Shown: piece after piece, positions 17,581-26,356 of the stretch
How positions within the stretch are numbered: the first letter of the stretch is position 1
How the letters are laid out: each line of letters begins with the position of its first letter
From: an uncultured Collinsella sp.
Lineage (GTDB): Bacteria; Actinomycetota; Coriobacteriia; Coriobacteriales; Coriobacteriaceae
Assembly (NCBI GenBank): GCA_958370325.1
Contig: CATXJW010000006.1
Location: 15,338-79,337, forward strand
Length of the DNA: 64,000 nucleotides
Direction: 5' to 3'
Made by a program: the position numbers and the translations under genes
The notes under the pieces: generated by a model
What the model was told of the DNA's origin: nothing
What the model saw: only the letters and a program-made list of their open reading frames with translations
Databases searched by the model: none

Positions 17581-18363
17581 TTAACGGGCGCAGGGCGTGC
17601 CGGCGCTCAGATGATTGATAAGGCTTGCCTGGTAGGCGGCACCAAAGCCGTTGTCGATGTTGACGACCGAAACGCCGCTGGCGCAGGAGTTGAGCATGGC
17701 GAGCAGCGCGGCTACGCCACCAAAGCTCGCGCCGTAACCCACGCTGGTGGGAACGGCTATGACCGGACAGCTTACCAGGCCGCCGACAACGCTCGCCAGT
17801 GCGCCCTCCATGCCGGCAATGGCGATGACCACCTGTGCCTGGGCAAGTTCCTCGGCATGCGCGAGCAGACGGTGCAGACCGGCGACACCCACGTCGTAGA
17901 GGCGGTCGACCTCGTTGCCATAGAACTCGGCCGTCAACGCGGCTTCTTCGGCGACGGGCAGGTCGCTCGTGCCGGCGCAGGCGACGACGATGCGTCCGTT
18001 GCCGGTAGGGGAGGGCTTGCCGCCCACGAGGGCGAGCTGTGCGTCCGGGACATATCCCAGGTCGATGCCGTTGCCGAGAAGCTCAGCGGTGCGCGCGGCT
18101 TTTTCGGCATCCAGGCGCGTGACCAGGATGCGCTCTTGGCCGGCATCGCGCAGTGCTTCGATAATGGCGGCAATCTGATCGGCGGTTTTACCGGCCCCGT
18201 AGACAACCTCGCCGGCTCCCTGGCGCACCCCGCGCGAAAGATCGAGCTGCGCAAAGCCCAAATCGGCGGTCGGAGCCGTCTGGATGCGTGTGAGGGCGTC
18301 GGCAGGGGCGACTGCTCCGCCGGCAACATCGCTCAGCAATTGCTCAAGATCTCGCTTATCCAT
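17581..18363 (-). CDS. larB: LarB, cofactor-biosynthesis carboxylase/hydrolase
   Basis: LarB carboxylates nicotinic acid adenine dinucleotide and hydrolyses it, the first step of nickel-pincer cofactor synthesis. The 260-residue protein resembles PurE in its C-terminal half, seen in VVIAIAGMEGALASVVGGLV and the VPTSVGYG stretch. The N-terminal region contains the LarB-specific LDLSRGVRQGAGEVVYG. The ATG with AAGGGA upstream is chosen. Eleven earlier codons are open but lie between this ribosome site and the operator. It is the first gene of larB-larC-tetR. Confidence 0.93.
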   Translation of the reverse strand: MDKRDLEQLLSDVAGGAVAPADALTRIQTAPTADLGFAQLDLSRGVRQGAGEVVYGAGKTADQIAAIIEALRDAGQERILVTRLDAEKAARTAELLGNGIDLGYVPDAQLALVGGKPSPTGNGRIVVACAGTSDLPVAEEAALTAEFYGNEVDRLYDVGVAGLHRLLAHAEELAQAQVVIAIAGMEGALASVVGGLVSCPVIAVPTSVGYGASFGGVAALLAMLNSCASGVSVVNIDNGFGAAYQASLINHLSAGTPCAR

Positions 18364-18407
18364 ATATGTTCCCTTCGACGGCGCAAAGTCTAGCACTCAA
18401 AGGGTAT

Positions 18408-18441
18408 GTTTCCGAACACTAAGACAAAATTGTTCGGAAAC
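18408..18441. promoter_or_regulatory. 34-bp palindromic operator before larB
   Basis: GTTTCCGAACA (18408-18418) and TGTTCGGAAAC (18431-18441) are perfect 11-nt inverted arms with a 12-nt spacer. They lie 45-78 bp upstream of the larB start. The position fits the larB promoter, and the TetR protein of this operon is the likely binder. Confidence 0.65.
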
Positions 18442-18477
18442 TATAGGACAGACTGATTCAATTGTTAGACGGATCGG

Positions 18478-19113
18478 CTAGCCGCGCAGGATGATGTCCA
18501 TGGCGAGCATCAGATTGCGCTCATCGATGGCAAACGGGGCGGCCTCGCGCGTCTTGGGCTTGGCACAAAACGCGATGCCCGTGCCCGCGGCCTGGATCAT
18601 GGGGATGTCGTTTGCACCGTCGCCAATAGCGACGGTGTGGGCCATATCGACGCCGCACTCAACTGCCCAATCCAGCATCTGGATAAGTTTGGACTCCTTG
18701 GTCACGATGTCTGCCGCCAGCTTGCCGGTGAGATGGCCGTCCACGACTTCCAAGCGGTTGGCCAGGCAAAAATCGATGCCCGCGGCGGCCACGATCTTAT
18801 CGGCGACCTCGTGGAAGCCACCGCTTACCACGCCGACCTTCCAGCCCTTGCTGTGCGCCGAGCGCACAAGCTCCAGCGCGCCGGGGGTAAACGTCACGCG
18901 TTCAAAGGTGCGCTCGAACACGCTCTCGTCCAAGCCGGCAAGCAGCCCCACGCGCTCCTCGAGCGCCTGCTTAAAGTCAAGCTCGCCGCGCATGGCGCGC
19001 TCGGTGATCTGCGCCACTTGCTCGCCTACGCCGGCCTCCTCGCCCAACAGGTCGATGACCTCCTGGTTGATGAGCGTGGAGTCGATATCCATAACGATGA
19101 GGCGTGCAGTCAT
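18478..19113 (-). CDS. serB: phosphoserine phosphatase
   Basis: This 211-residue HAD-superfamily enzyme catalyses the last step of serine synthesis. The nucleophile motif is VMDIDSTLINQE (DxDST), motif II is VVSGGFHEV, a lysine follows in VTKESK, and the acidic motif is IGDGANDIPM. These match SerB closely. There is no N-terminal ACT extension. The frame is open further upstream, but MTARLIVMDIDST is the natural start, with GGAAAGG before it. It is transcribed away from aspS, and the 256-bp gap between them should hold both promoters. Confidence 0.94.
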   Translation of the reverse strand: MTARLIVMDIDSTLINQEVIDLLGEEAGVGEQVAQITERAMRGELDFKQALEERVGLLAGLDESVFERTFERVTFTPGALELVRSAHSKGWKVGVVSGGFHEVADKIVAAAGIDFCLANRLEVVDGHLTGKLAADIVTKESKLIQMLDWAVECGVDMAHTVAIGDGANDIPMIQAAGTGIAFCAKPKTREAAPFAIDERNLMLAMDIILRG

Positions 19114-19369
19114 GGCGGGCCTTTCCGAGTGCAGTTGTATTGGGGCACATTGTCGCACGCGGCGCGCCTTGGCGACGGCCACGGCGCGTCAATTGTTTCG
19201 TCTCCGTCAAGTCTTTGGGCAGGAGCTACTTTTCCGCGGCACATCGACGCGGGTGCGATAAGATAGAACGCCATGTCTGGCTGCGCGGTTTACGCAGGCC
19301 GGGCAAATCTGTACGACGCCGCCCGGAACGACACGGGGCGGCACAGATCCATAAAGGAGGATCACTGGT

Positions 19370-21157
19370 ATGAGCCAGACCCGTCCCATCGACGAGCATT
19401 CCATGCACACCCGTACCTGCGGCGAGCTTCGCCGCGAGAACGTGGGCGAAGAGGTCACCCTCACCGGTTGGGTGAGCCGTCGCCGCGACCACGGCGGTCT
19501 TATCTTCTGCGACCTTCGCGACCGCGAGGGCATCACGCAGCTCACCTTCGACCCCGAGCACTCCGACGGCGACGCCTTTAAGATCGCCGAGACTATGCGT
19601 CCCGAGTGGCCCATCAAGATCCATGGCGTCGTGCGCGCCCGTGGCGAGGAGACCACCAACACCAAGCTCGCGACCGGCGAGATCGAGGTCCTCACCGACC
19701 ACGCCGAGGTGCTCAACACGTCCGTCACCCCGCCGTTCCAGATCGAGGACGGCATCGAGACCAGCGAGGACACCCGCCTGCGCTATCGCTATCTGGACCT
19801 CCGTCGTCCCGAGATGATGGCCAACCTCAAGCTGCGCTCCGACTTTACCTTTGCCATTCGCGAGGCGCTGCACAACCGTGAGTTCATGGAGGTCGAGACG
19901 CCCTCCCTGTTCAAGTCCACGCCCGAGGGCGCTCGCGACTTCATCGTCCCCAGCCGCATCCAGCCGGGCAACTTCTATGCCCTGCCGCAGTCCCCGCAGC
20001 TCCTGAAGCAGCTGCTTATGGTCGGTGGCGTCGAGCGCTACTACCAGGTTGCCAAGTGCTTCCGCGACGAGGACCTGCGTGCCGACCGTCAGCCCGAGTT
20101 CACCCAGGTCGATATCGAGATGTCCTTCGTGGACCAGAACGACGTCATGAGCGCGCTCGAGGAGGTCCTGGCCGACGCCTTCGGCCGCATGGGTGTCGAG
20201 ATGCCCACGCCGCTGCGTCGCATGGACTATTGGGAGGCCATGGACACCTATGGCTCCGACAAGCCCGATACTCGCTACGGCATGCACCTGGTCGACCTGA
20301 CCGACATCTTTGCCAACTCCAAGTTCAAGGTCTTTGCGACCGCTGCAAACGAGGAGGGCTCTGTCGTCAAGGCCATCAACGCCAAGGGCGCCGGTGCCTG
20401 GGCACGTGCCAAGATCGATAAGCTCGCCGGCGTGGCCTCCACGTTTGGCGCCAAGGGCCTGGCCTGGATCGCTTTCCGCGAGGATGGCTCCATCAACAGC
20501 CCCATCGTCAAGTTCTTCTCGGACGAGGAGATGGCGGCTCTGCGTGAGCGCATGAACGTCGAGCCTGGCGACCTTGTGATGTTCGCCGCCGGTCCGCGCC
20601 TGCTCTCTGACGAGATCCTGGGCGGCATGCGTTCCCACATGGCTAACGCGCTCGAGATCAAGCGCGAGGGCCACGACTTCCTGTGGGTCGTCAACTTCCC
20701 GCTGTTCCACTGGGACGAGGATCGCAAGGCCTATGCTGCCGAGCACCAGCCCTTTACCCTGCCGACCGAGACCGACATCGCCAAGATCGAGGCCGACCCG
20801 CTGGCAGCCGGTTCCTGCACCTACGACTTTGTCATGGACGGCTTTGAGGCCGGCGGCGGCGGCATGCGTATCCACAACGCCGAGATGCAGATGTCCATGC
20901 TCAAGCTCCTGGGCTTTACCGAGGAGCGCGCCGAGTCTCAGTTTGGCTTCCTCATGGAGGCCCTCAAGTTTGGTGCGCCCCCGATGGGCGGCTTCGCCCT
21001 GGGCCTGGACCGCGTGTGCATGCTGCTCACCGGCTCCGACTCCATCCGCGACGTCATGGCATTCCCCAAGACGGCCAGCGGCTCCGACCTCATGTCGGGC
21101 GCCCCGAGTGCCGTTTCCGGCGCCCAGCTCAAGGACGTCAGCCTGCGCTTGATGTAG
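19370..21157 (+). CDS. aspS: aspartyl-tRNA synthetase
   Basis: This 595-residue class II synthetase has an N-terminal OB-fold anticodon domain (VTLTGWVSRRRDHGGLIFCDLRDREG), motif 2 (FRDEDLRADRQPEFTQVDIEM), a bacterial GAD insert near residues 290-420, and motif 3 (GGFALGLDRVCMLL). The length fits bacterial AspS. Whether it is discriminating (Asn-tRNA elsewhere) or also charges tRNA-Asn for the amidotransferase route cannot be decided by eye. The ATG lies nine bases after AAGGAGG. A second in-frame Met at codon 12 is less well placed. Confidence 0.97.
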   Translation: MSQTRPIDEHSMHTRTCGELRRENVGEEVTLTGWVSRRRDHGGLIFCDLRDREGITQLTFDPEHSDGDAFKIAETMRPEWPIKIHGVVRARGEETTNTKLATGEIEVLTDHAEVLNTSVTPPFQIEDGIETSEDTRLRYRYLDLRRPEMMANLKLRSDFTFAIREALHNREFMEVETPSLFKSTPEGARDFIVPSRIQPGNFYALPQSPQLLKQLLMVGGVERYYQVAKCFRDEDLRADRQPEFTQVDIEMSFVDQNDVMSALEEVLADAFGRMGVEMPTPLRRMDYWEAMDTYGSDKPDTRYGMHLVDLTDIFANSKFKVFATAANEEGSVVKAINAKGAGAWARAKIDKLAGVASTFGAKGLAWIAFREDGSINSPIVKFFSDEEMAALRERMNVEPGDLVMFAAGPRLLSDEILGGMRSHMANALEIKREGHDFLWVVNFPLFHWDEDRKAYAAEHQPFTLPTETDIAKIEADPLAAGSCTYDFVMDGFEAGGGGMRIHNAEMQMSMLKLLGFTEERAESQFGFLMEALKFGAPPMGGFALGLDRVCMLLTGSDSIRDVMAFPKTASGSDLMSGAPSAVSGAQLKDVSLRLM

Positions 21158-21300
21158 GCGAGTGGCTGCATATTGCCCGTAACGAGGGAAGGACGCGCTC
21201 CTTCCCTCGTTTTTTGTGGGACGGGGGTGCGCCGGTAACGTACAATAACTACCACGTGGCTGGGTTTGCCGGCCGAATGTGCGATGCCGCGGGAGGGGAC

Positions 21301-21549
21301 ATGGTCGAGTTTACAAAGACGATTAAAGATCCGTTGGGATTGCATGCCCGCCCGGTTGCGCTGCTCTATGACATTATTGCCAAGCATCGTAGCGACGTGT
21401 CAGTCAGTATCGGCGATCGCCACACCGACGGCCGCGACGTTATGGGGCTCATGGCCCTCTACGGTGAGTGCGGCGAGGATATCGTGTTCCGCGTTTCGGG
21501 CGTAGACGAGGCTTCCTGCGTCACGTCGATCAGAAATCTTTCCCTCTAG
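21301..21549 (+). CDS. HPr-like phosphocarrier with Asp at position 46
   Basis: This 82-residue protein has the HPr fold signature. His15 lies in GLHARPV, the residue phosphorylated by enzyme I of the sugar PTS. The second signature, normally with Ser46 for HPr kinase control, reads RDVMGLM, so residue 46 is aspartate. The ATG follows GGGAGGGG closely. The C-terminal third is short but complete. It sits between aspS and a beta-glucoside PTS locus and could supply phosphate to it. With Asp46 it cannot be regulated by Ser46 phosphorylation. It might behave constitutively like the phosphorylated form, or be a specialised paralog beside a canonical HPr elsewhere. Confidence 0.87.
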   Translation: MVEFTKTIKDPLGLHARPVALLYDIIAKHRSDVSVSIGDRHTDGRDVMGLMALYGECGEDIVFRVSGVDEASCVTSIRNLSL

Positions 21550-21557
21550 GCGCAACA

Positions 21558-21588
21558 ACGTGACAAGGGGACTGTCCCTTCGCCACGT
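21558..21588. terminator. hairpin after the HPr-like gene
   Basis: Thirteen-nt arms (21558-21570 and 21576-21588) pair with a few mismatches. No T-run follows, so termination is uncertain. The remaining bases to 21730 show nothing recognisable. Confidence 0.4.
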
Positions 21589-21730
21589 TCATAAATCTTT
21601 AAGAACCGTAAACAAGCGTGCCGTACCTGGGCCTGAGCATCAGCTCCGCCGAGGTGCGGCACGTTGTCATCTTCTTGATTTGCTGCGCGTGATTCTGAGC
21701 GAGCTGCTGCAGATGGCAGGCGACCGAGGG

Positions 21731-23185
21731 CTAGAGCACAAGTCCCGCGCCGTTGCGTTCGATCACGCCGCGGTACCACTCAAAGGAGTCCTTGCGATAG
21801 CGCTTGCACTCCTTGGGGTCGTCGTCGGTGCGGTCCACGTAGATAAATCCGTAGCGCTTCTTGACGCCGTTGCTCGTGGAGAGCAGGTCGAGCGCAGACC
21901 ACGGACAGTACGCGAGCATCTCTACGCCAAAGTCCATCGCGCGCTTCATGGCCGCGATGTGCTTCTCCAGGTAGTCGATGCGGTAGGGGTCGTGCACGCG
22001 GCCGTCCTCGGTGAGTGTGTCAAAGGCTCCCAGGCCGTTCTCGCACACCATGAGCGGCTTGTTGTAGCGCATGTAGATGTCGCGTAGCAGGTACTCAAGG
22101 CCCACGGGGTCGATCGCCCAATCCCAGTCGTTCGTATCGAGGTTGGGGTTCTTGCACATCTCATAAAAGCCGGGATGCGTCTCAAAACCGCTGATATCGC
22201 CCTTTTTGCCGGTAAGGTTTACGCCGTTCCAGCGCATCTCGTGCGACCCGTCGTCGGGGCACCATTTGGCGCACTCGCTTGCATAGTAGTTGATGCCCAG
22301 CATGTCCGAGGTGCCGCTTGCGATGAGCTCCATATCGCCCGGCTCGATCTTGGGTGCCAAGCCATGGCGCTCCAGGTAGGCCATGGCAGAGTCGGTGTAC
22401 TTGCCCTTGAAGTAGATGTCGAGGTAGTAGGCGTTGCGCAGGTCGTGCGCGTTCTGCGCGGCCATGACGTCTTCGGCGCGGCTCGTGAGCGGGTAGATAG
22501 GTGAGTAGCCGATCACGCTGCCCACCATACCGCCCGGCACGAGCTCGTGCACCAGGTTGCAGGCCACGGCGTGGGCGAGGTTCATATGGTGGTTGATCTG
22601 GTAGCGCAGCTGGTTGTTGCCGCGCAGCTCCTCGGGGATATAGCACTTCTGCGTCCAGTACTGGACGATGATCGACTGCTCGTTGATGGTGGTCCAGTAC
22701 TTGACCTGATCCTTGAACTCGTTGATCACAAAACGCGCGTACGCCTCAAAGTCGTCGACCACCTGGCGCGACAGCCAGCCGCCGTAGCGTTCCACGAGGG
22801 CCCAGGGCAGGTCGTAGTGGTAGAGGGTCACGATGGGCTCGATATCGTGCGCCTTGAGCTCGTCGATGAGGTCGTGGTAGAACTTGAGTCCGGCGGGGTT
22901 GACGGCGCCGGTACCGTCGGGGATCACGCGCGACCAGGCAATGCTAAAGCGGTAGGCCTTGAGGCCCATCTCGGCCATGAGGGCCACGTCCTCGCGAAAA
23001 TGATGGTAGTGGTCGCTCGCGATGTCCGCCGTGGCAAAGCCGCGCTCCGCGTAGATGTTCTGGTTGATGATATCTTGCTGCGAGGGCTTCTTGCCGTCCT
23101 CACGGGCCGCGCCCTCTACCTGGTAGGCGCTGGTTGCGGCGCCCCAAAGAAAGCCCTGGGGAAAGGCGCTGGTGGTATATGCCAT
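21731..23185 (-). CDS. GH1 6-phospho-beta-glucosidase
   Basis: This 484-residue cytoplasmic glycoside hydrolase releases glucose-6-phosphate from beta-glucosides phosphorylated on import. It has the GH1 N-terminal signature (FPQGFLWGAATSAYQVEG), the acid/base Glu in TINEQS and the nucleophile Glu in VCENGLGA. The phosphate-binding KKRYGFIYVD loop marks phospho-glycosidases. The usual NEP or NEI motif is NEQ here. The ATG follows AAGGAG. It lies downstream of the matching EIIBC gene on the same strand, across a short hairpin, so they probably form an operon controlled by the RpiR gene. Confidence 0.93.
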   Translation of the reverse strand: MAYTTSAFPQGFLWGAATSAYQVEGAAREDGKKPSQQDIINQNIYAERGFATADIASDHYHHFREDVALMAEMGLKAYRFSIAWSRVIPDGTGAVNPAGLKFYHDLIDELKAHDIEPIVTLYHYDLPWALVERYGGWLSRQVVDDFEAYARFVINEFKDQVKYWTTINEQSIIVQYWTQKCYIPEELRGNNQLRYQINHHMNLAHAVACNLVHELVPGGMVGSVIGYSPIYPLTSRAEDVMAAQNAHDLRNAYYLDIYFKGKYTDSAMAYLERHGLAPKIEPGDMELIASGTSDMLGINYYASECAKWCPDDGSHEMRWNGVNLTGKKGDISGFETHPGFYEMCKNPNLDTNDWDWAIDPVGLEYLLRDIYMRYNKPLMVCENGLGAFDTLTEDGRVHDPYRIDYLEKHIAAMKRAMDFGVEMLAYCPWSALDLLSTSNGVKKRYGFIYVDRTDDDPKECKRYRKDSFEWYRGVIERNGAGLVL

Positions 23186-23212
23186 GGGTATCTCCTTTGC
23201 GGCTGGGATGCA

Positions 23213-23240
23213 GCGCCCGCATGCGTTAAGGCGCGGGCGC
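23213..23240 (-). terminator. hairpin between EIIBC and GH1 genes
   Basis: The 8-bp stem GCGCCCGC/GCGGGCGC with a 12-nt loop and no T-run may stabilise or attenuate the operon message. Confidence 0.45.
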
Positions 23241-23273
23241 AAGCTCGATCAATCGTTGCGGCGGCGAGGACCT

Positions 23274-24680
23274 TTAAGCCTCGGCGTTTGCCGTCTTGGC
23301 TTCGGCGCGCTTGCCGAGCACGAAGGTGGCGGCAAAAGACGTTGCCACGGAGACGGCCATAACGGTGAGGGCGAGCGCCAAGTTGGTGAGCGAGCCGTCG
23401 GCGCCGATATAGGCCGGGAAGGCGATAAAGCTGCATGCGGTGATGACGTACTGGGTCATGCCGGTAAGGCCGGCGATGATGCCTCCGATGCCGCCGCCGA
23501 TCATGGCGCCCACAAGCGGGAAGCGCTTGGTAAAGAGCACGCCGTACACGCCGGGTTCGGTGATGGAGCACATGGCGGTAACGCCGGCGCCCACGGCAAC
23601 GGAGCGCTCATCGAGCTTTTTCTCGACCACGGCGGCAGCAAAGCATGCGCCGGCAACAGCGAGGTTGGCGGCGGTCATTCCGGCGCAGATGAGCGGGTCG
23701 GAGCCAACTTCGGCCATAAGGATGAACTGAAGCGGGTAGAGGGCATTGTTCATGCCAAAGAAGACGAGCCACGGGGTGCAGCAGCCCACAAAGGCAACGG
23801 CTGCGGCAGGGCAGGCACGGTAGACAGTGATGAGCACGTCGGCAAGGGCGGTGCCCACGGTGTACCCGATGGGGCCCAGGACGAGAAGCGTCAGCGGTAC
23901 GGTGACGAGCATGGTGAGCAGCGGCACGAAGATGGTGCGCAGGACCTCGGGCAGGACCTTCTGGAAGAAGCGGTAGACCGCGCTCATGAGCAAGACGCCC
24001 AGGATCACCGGGAAGACCGTGGAGTTGTAGCTCACTGCGGGAACGGCAAGCCCAAAGAAGTCGTAGATGGTCTCGTTGCCCACACCCATGGTGTAGAAGA
24101 GCAGCACGGCGCCCAGAAACGCTCCCAGGTAGCCGTTTGACTTGAGGCGCTGGGCGGCCGAGAAGCCGATAAACATGGGCAGGAAGTAGAACGTTGCCTG
24201 GTTAATGCAGGAGAAGAACTGGTAGGTGCCCGAGTCACTCGACACGCCGCAGAAGTTGACGAGGAGCGTCAGCACGGCACCGGTAAGACCGCCGGCCACG
24301 ATGACGGGGATGACGGGTGAGAACGTGCCGCCCAGGAAGGACAGGATGGCGTTGACGATACTACCGTGATCCTGCTTTTCGGCCTTTACGGCGTCCGGGT
24401 CGTCGACCGAACCGCCCGCGGTGATGCCCTCCACCTTGAGGAACTCCTCGTACAGGCTCGGCACGTCCTGCCCGATCACAAACTGGTACTCGCCGTTTTG
24501 CACAACGAGGCCAATCACGCCGGGGACTCCCTTAGCGGCGCCCTCGTCAAAACGGGCGGTGTTCTTGAGCTGCAGGCGCAGGCGCGTCATGCAGTGGGAT
24601 ACGTTGGAGATGTTCTCTGCGCCTCCGCAGGCGTTGATGATGGCGGAGCGCATTGCCGCGTAATCTTTTTTGGCAGCCAT
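23274..24680 (-). CDS. PTS beta-glucoside-type EIIBC permease
   Basis: This 468-residue protein phosphorylates a beta-glucoside during uptake. The N-terminal EIIB domain (about residues 1-85) has the phosphorylated Cys30 in SHCMTRLRLQL. EIIC with about ten hydrophobic segments follows from residue 110. The C-terminal EIIA domain found in classical BglP (about 620 residues) is absent, so a EIIA must act in trans. The chosen ATG has GAAGGG before it, and five upstream codons are also open. It lies between the RpiR gene and the phospho-beta-glucosidase on the same strand. Confidence 0.92.
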   Translation of the reverse strand: MAAKKDYAAMRSAIINACGGAENISNVSHCMTRLRLQLKNTARFDEGAAKGVPGVIGLVVQNGEYQFVIGQDVPSLYEEFLKVEGITAGGSVDDPDAVKAEKQDHGSIVNAILSFLGGTFSPVIPVIVAGGLTGAVLTLLVNFCGVSSDSGTYQFFSCINQATFYFLPMFIGFSAAQRLKSNGYLGAFLGAVLLFYTMGVGNETIYDFFGLAVPAVSYNSTVFPVILGVLLMSAVYRFFQKVLPEVLRTIFVPLLTMLVTVPLTLLVLGPIGYTVGTALADVLITVYRACPAAAVAFVGCCTPWLVFFGMNNALYPLQFILMAEVGSDPLICAGMTAANLAVAGACFAAAVVEKKLDERSVAVGAGVTAMCSITEPGVYGVLFTKRFPLVGAMIGGGIGGIIAGLTGMTQYVITACSFIAFPAYIGADGSLTNLALALTVMAVSVATSFAATFVLGKRAEAKTANAEA

Positions 24681-24768
24681 GGGCTTTCCCTTCAAAACGG
24701 GGATGGTGATGTGGTTCAGCGCGCGCTGCTGATGGCTGCATAATAGCGAGCGCGCGGACGGGCGTGGG

Positions 24769-24811
24769 GTTCGGAAATTGGACCCAGGGAGAGAGTTCGG
24801 TTTTTGGACCC
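24769..24811. promoter_or_regulatory. tandem 17-bp direct repeats before the PTS operon
   Basis: GTTCGGAAATTGGACCC (24769-24785) and GTTCGGTTTTTGGACCC (24795-24811) differ only in their A/T-rich centres and start 26 bp apart. They lie 89-131 bp upstream of the EIIBC start, just after the RpiR gene, and are likely binding sites for that regulator. Confidence 0.6.
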
Positions 24812-24875
24812 TGGGCGGGCGTGCCGCAGGGTGCTGACGTCGCGTCCGCCGCGGTCGCCCAGTCGCGCTGCGGCT

Positions 24876-25718
24876 CTATTCCGCCGCATGCTCCCCATGG
24901 ATTGTGTAGTAGCGGTTGTAGAGAAGGTCGAGCAGGTACGTGATGCCATACTGCGCAAAGACGGTACGCCCCGCCGCTTGGGGTTCGGGCGAGAGGCGCA
25001 CGGCAAAGGTAAAGGCATCCTCGATGTCGGCATCGGCATCGACGGTGATGAGCACGCGCGGTATCTTTGAGCCCGCAAAGACGGACTGCACGGCGCGCGC
25101 GTAGTTTCCGTGTTCCGATATCACGATGAGCGCATCGTGCGCGCCGAGCGTTGCGAGCTGGGTGATGTCTCCCGTGGAGTCCGTCACGATGTCGACCATC
25201 TTGTGCAGGTAGAGCATCGACTGCTGAAACTGCCGCACGGCCCCGCTCGAGAAATCCGAGGTGAGGATTACCACGCGGCGGGCATCGTGGATAAAGGCCG
25301 CAAGGCTGTCGAGCGTCTCCTCGGGCACGGCATCGTTGATGGTGCGGTCCATGTGGGCGAGCGCGCCTATGAGGTACTCGCGGTAGTTCTCGTGGTCGGT
25401 ATACCGCGAGAAGAGGCGCCGGTGGCGCGACCATTCCCAGGCATAGGACTTGAGGTCCGAGAAATTGTCGAGGCCGATGGACTGGCAGAAGCGCCTGATA
25501 CCCGATCGGGAGGTAAAGCATTCCTCTGCCACGTCGTAGACGTTGAGCTGTGCCAAGCGGTCAAAATTCTCCAGAAAATAGCGCGCGAGCACGCTGTCCT
25601 GCGAGTCGTGGGGGCTCTGGTTGACAACGGCCAGAAGGGAGTTCATCAGGCTGAAGTGCCTGATGGTGCTCACAGTGTCTTTTGGTGCGCGAACGAGGTC
25701 GCTCGGGTCTTGGTCCAT
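24876..25718 (-). CDS. RpiR/MurR-family transcriptional regulator
   Basis: This 280-residue regulator has an N-terminal RpiR-type helix-turn-helix (around residues 25-85, with TSRSGIRRFCQSIGLDNFSDLK) and a C-terminal SIS sugar-phosphate binding domain (VVILTSDFSSGAVRQF onward). Such proteins sense phosphosugars. It is transcribed in the same direction as the beta-glucoside PTS operon 195 bp downstream, so a sugar phosphate from that pathway is the likely ligand. AGGAGG precedes the ATG, and a TATAAT lies on the minus strand at 25747-25752. Confidence 0.87.
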   Translation of the reverse strand: MDQDPSDLVRAPKDTVSTIRHFSLMNSLLAVVNQSPHDSQDSVLARYFLENFDRLAQLNVYDVAEECFTSRSGIRRFCQSIGLDNFSDLKSYAWEWSRHRRLFSRYTDHENYREYLIGALAHMDRTINDAVPEETLDSLAAFIHDARRVVILTSDFSSGAVRQFQQSMLYLHKMVDIVTDSTGDITQLATLGAHDALIVISEHGNYARAVQSVFAGSKIPRVLITVDADADIEDAFTFAVRLSPEPQAAGRTVFAQYGITYLLDLLYNRYYTIHGEHAAE

Positions 25719-25752
25719 GCCGCCTCCTGCGTTGATTGCTCAACTCATTATA

Positions 25753-25977
25753 GAGGGCAGAGGCGCATCGTTTTTTTGGTCGCGGGATCTTGTCCCGTCT
25801 TTGCTGCGGCCGCTCGGATCGCTGCGCTGCGCGACGGTTGCTGCCGCATCTGTCCCTCCAGAGCGCACGATCCAGCCGTTCGCGACCCCGAAGCTGCCGT
25901 CTACCGATACGTCCCATATCTTTCGTAGGGTAACCCATCGGTAACTTTTTGCAGGAATGTGCGCGAAAGGCTTCCAA
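25753..25977. other. intergenic stretch without a recognised feature
   Basis: This is part of the 356-bp gap between the divergent RpiR and feoA genes. Apart from the RpiR -10 box and the palindrome that follows, no open frame or structure here is convincing. Confidence 0.5.
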
Positions 25978-26031
25978 AAAAGTTAACCACGTGTTAGTTT
26001 ACTAAAGCGAACATAGACGTGGTTAACTTTT
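25978..26031. promoter_or_regulatory. palindromic control site before feoA
   Basis: AAAAGTTAACCACGT (25978-25992) and ACGTGGTTAACTTTT (26017-26031) are perfect 15-nt inverted arms. The 24-nt spacer contains TTAGTTTACTAA, itself a dyad resembling a DtxR/IdeR half-box. Its place about 45 bp before feoA suggests metal-dependent repression. Confidence 0.55.
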
Positions 26032-26074
26032 GCTGCGTCGATGTTGAGGACGAACTGACGTTAGGAGCTCACTC

Positions 26075-26317
26075 ATGTCTTGCGGACCGCAGATGCCGGC
26101 AATGCCGCTTTCGATGGTAAAAGCAGGCGAAACCGTACATGTGGCTCGGGTAAAGGGCAATGAGGACATGAAGCACCACCTCAAGGACCTCGGCTTTGTC
26201 GAGGGAAGCGAAATCCACGTGGTGAGTTCGAGTGGCGCCAATATCATCGTCACGGTGCTGGGCGCTCGCTTTGGCATCGATTCCAAGGTTGCCATGCACA
26301 TCATGACCGTCGGTTAG
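26075..26317 (+). CDS. feoA: FeoA-type iron transport protein
   Basis: This 80-residue protein has an SH3-like FeoA fold: the GETVHVARVKGNEDMKHHLKDLGFVEGSEI block is typical. FeoA is a small cytoplasmic partner of the ferrous iron transporter FeoB. An N-terminal extension of about 15 residues contains one Cys. GGAGCT precedes the ATG. It is the first of two FeoA genes before feoB, a doubling common in anaerobes. Confidence 0.9.
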   Translation: MSCGPQMPAMPLSMVKAGETVHVARVKGNEDMKHHLKDLGFVEGSEIHVVSSSGANIIVTVLGARFGIDSKVAMHIMTVG

Positions 26318-26356
26318 TCCGCAGCATTCTGTAAAAACTGAAAGGGGGACAAGTAA

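Noticed and set aside
19183..19369. Possible T-box or other leader RNA upstream of aspS
   Set aside because: No T-box sequence or specifier-loop arrangement could be recognised. GC-rich hairpins alone are not enough.
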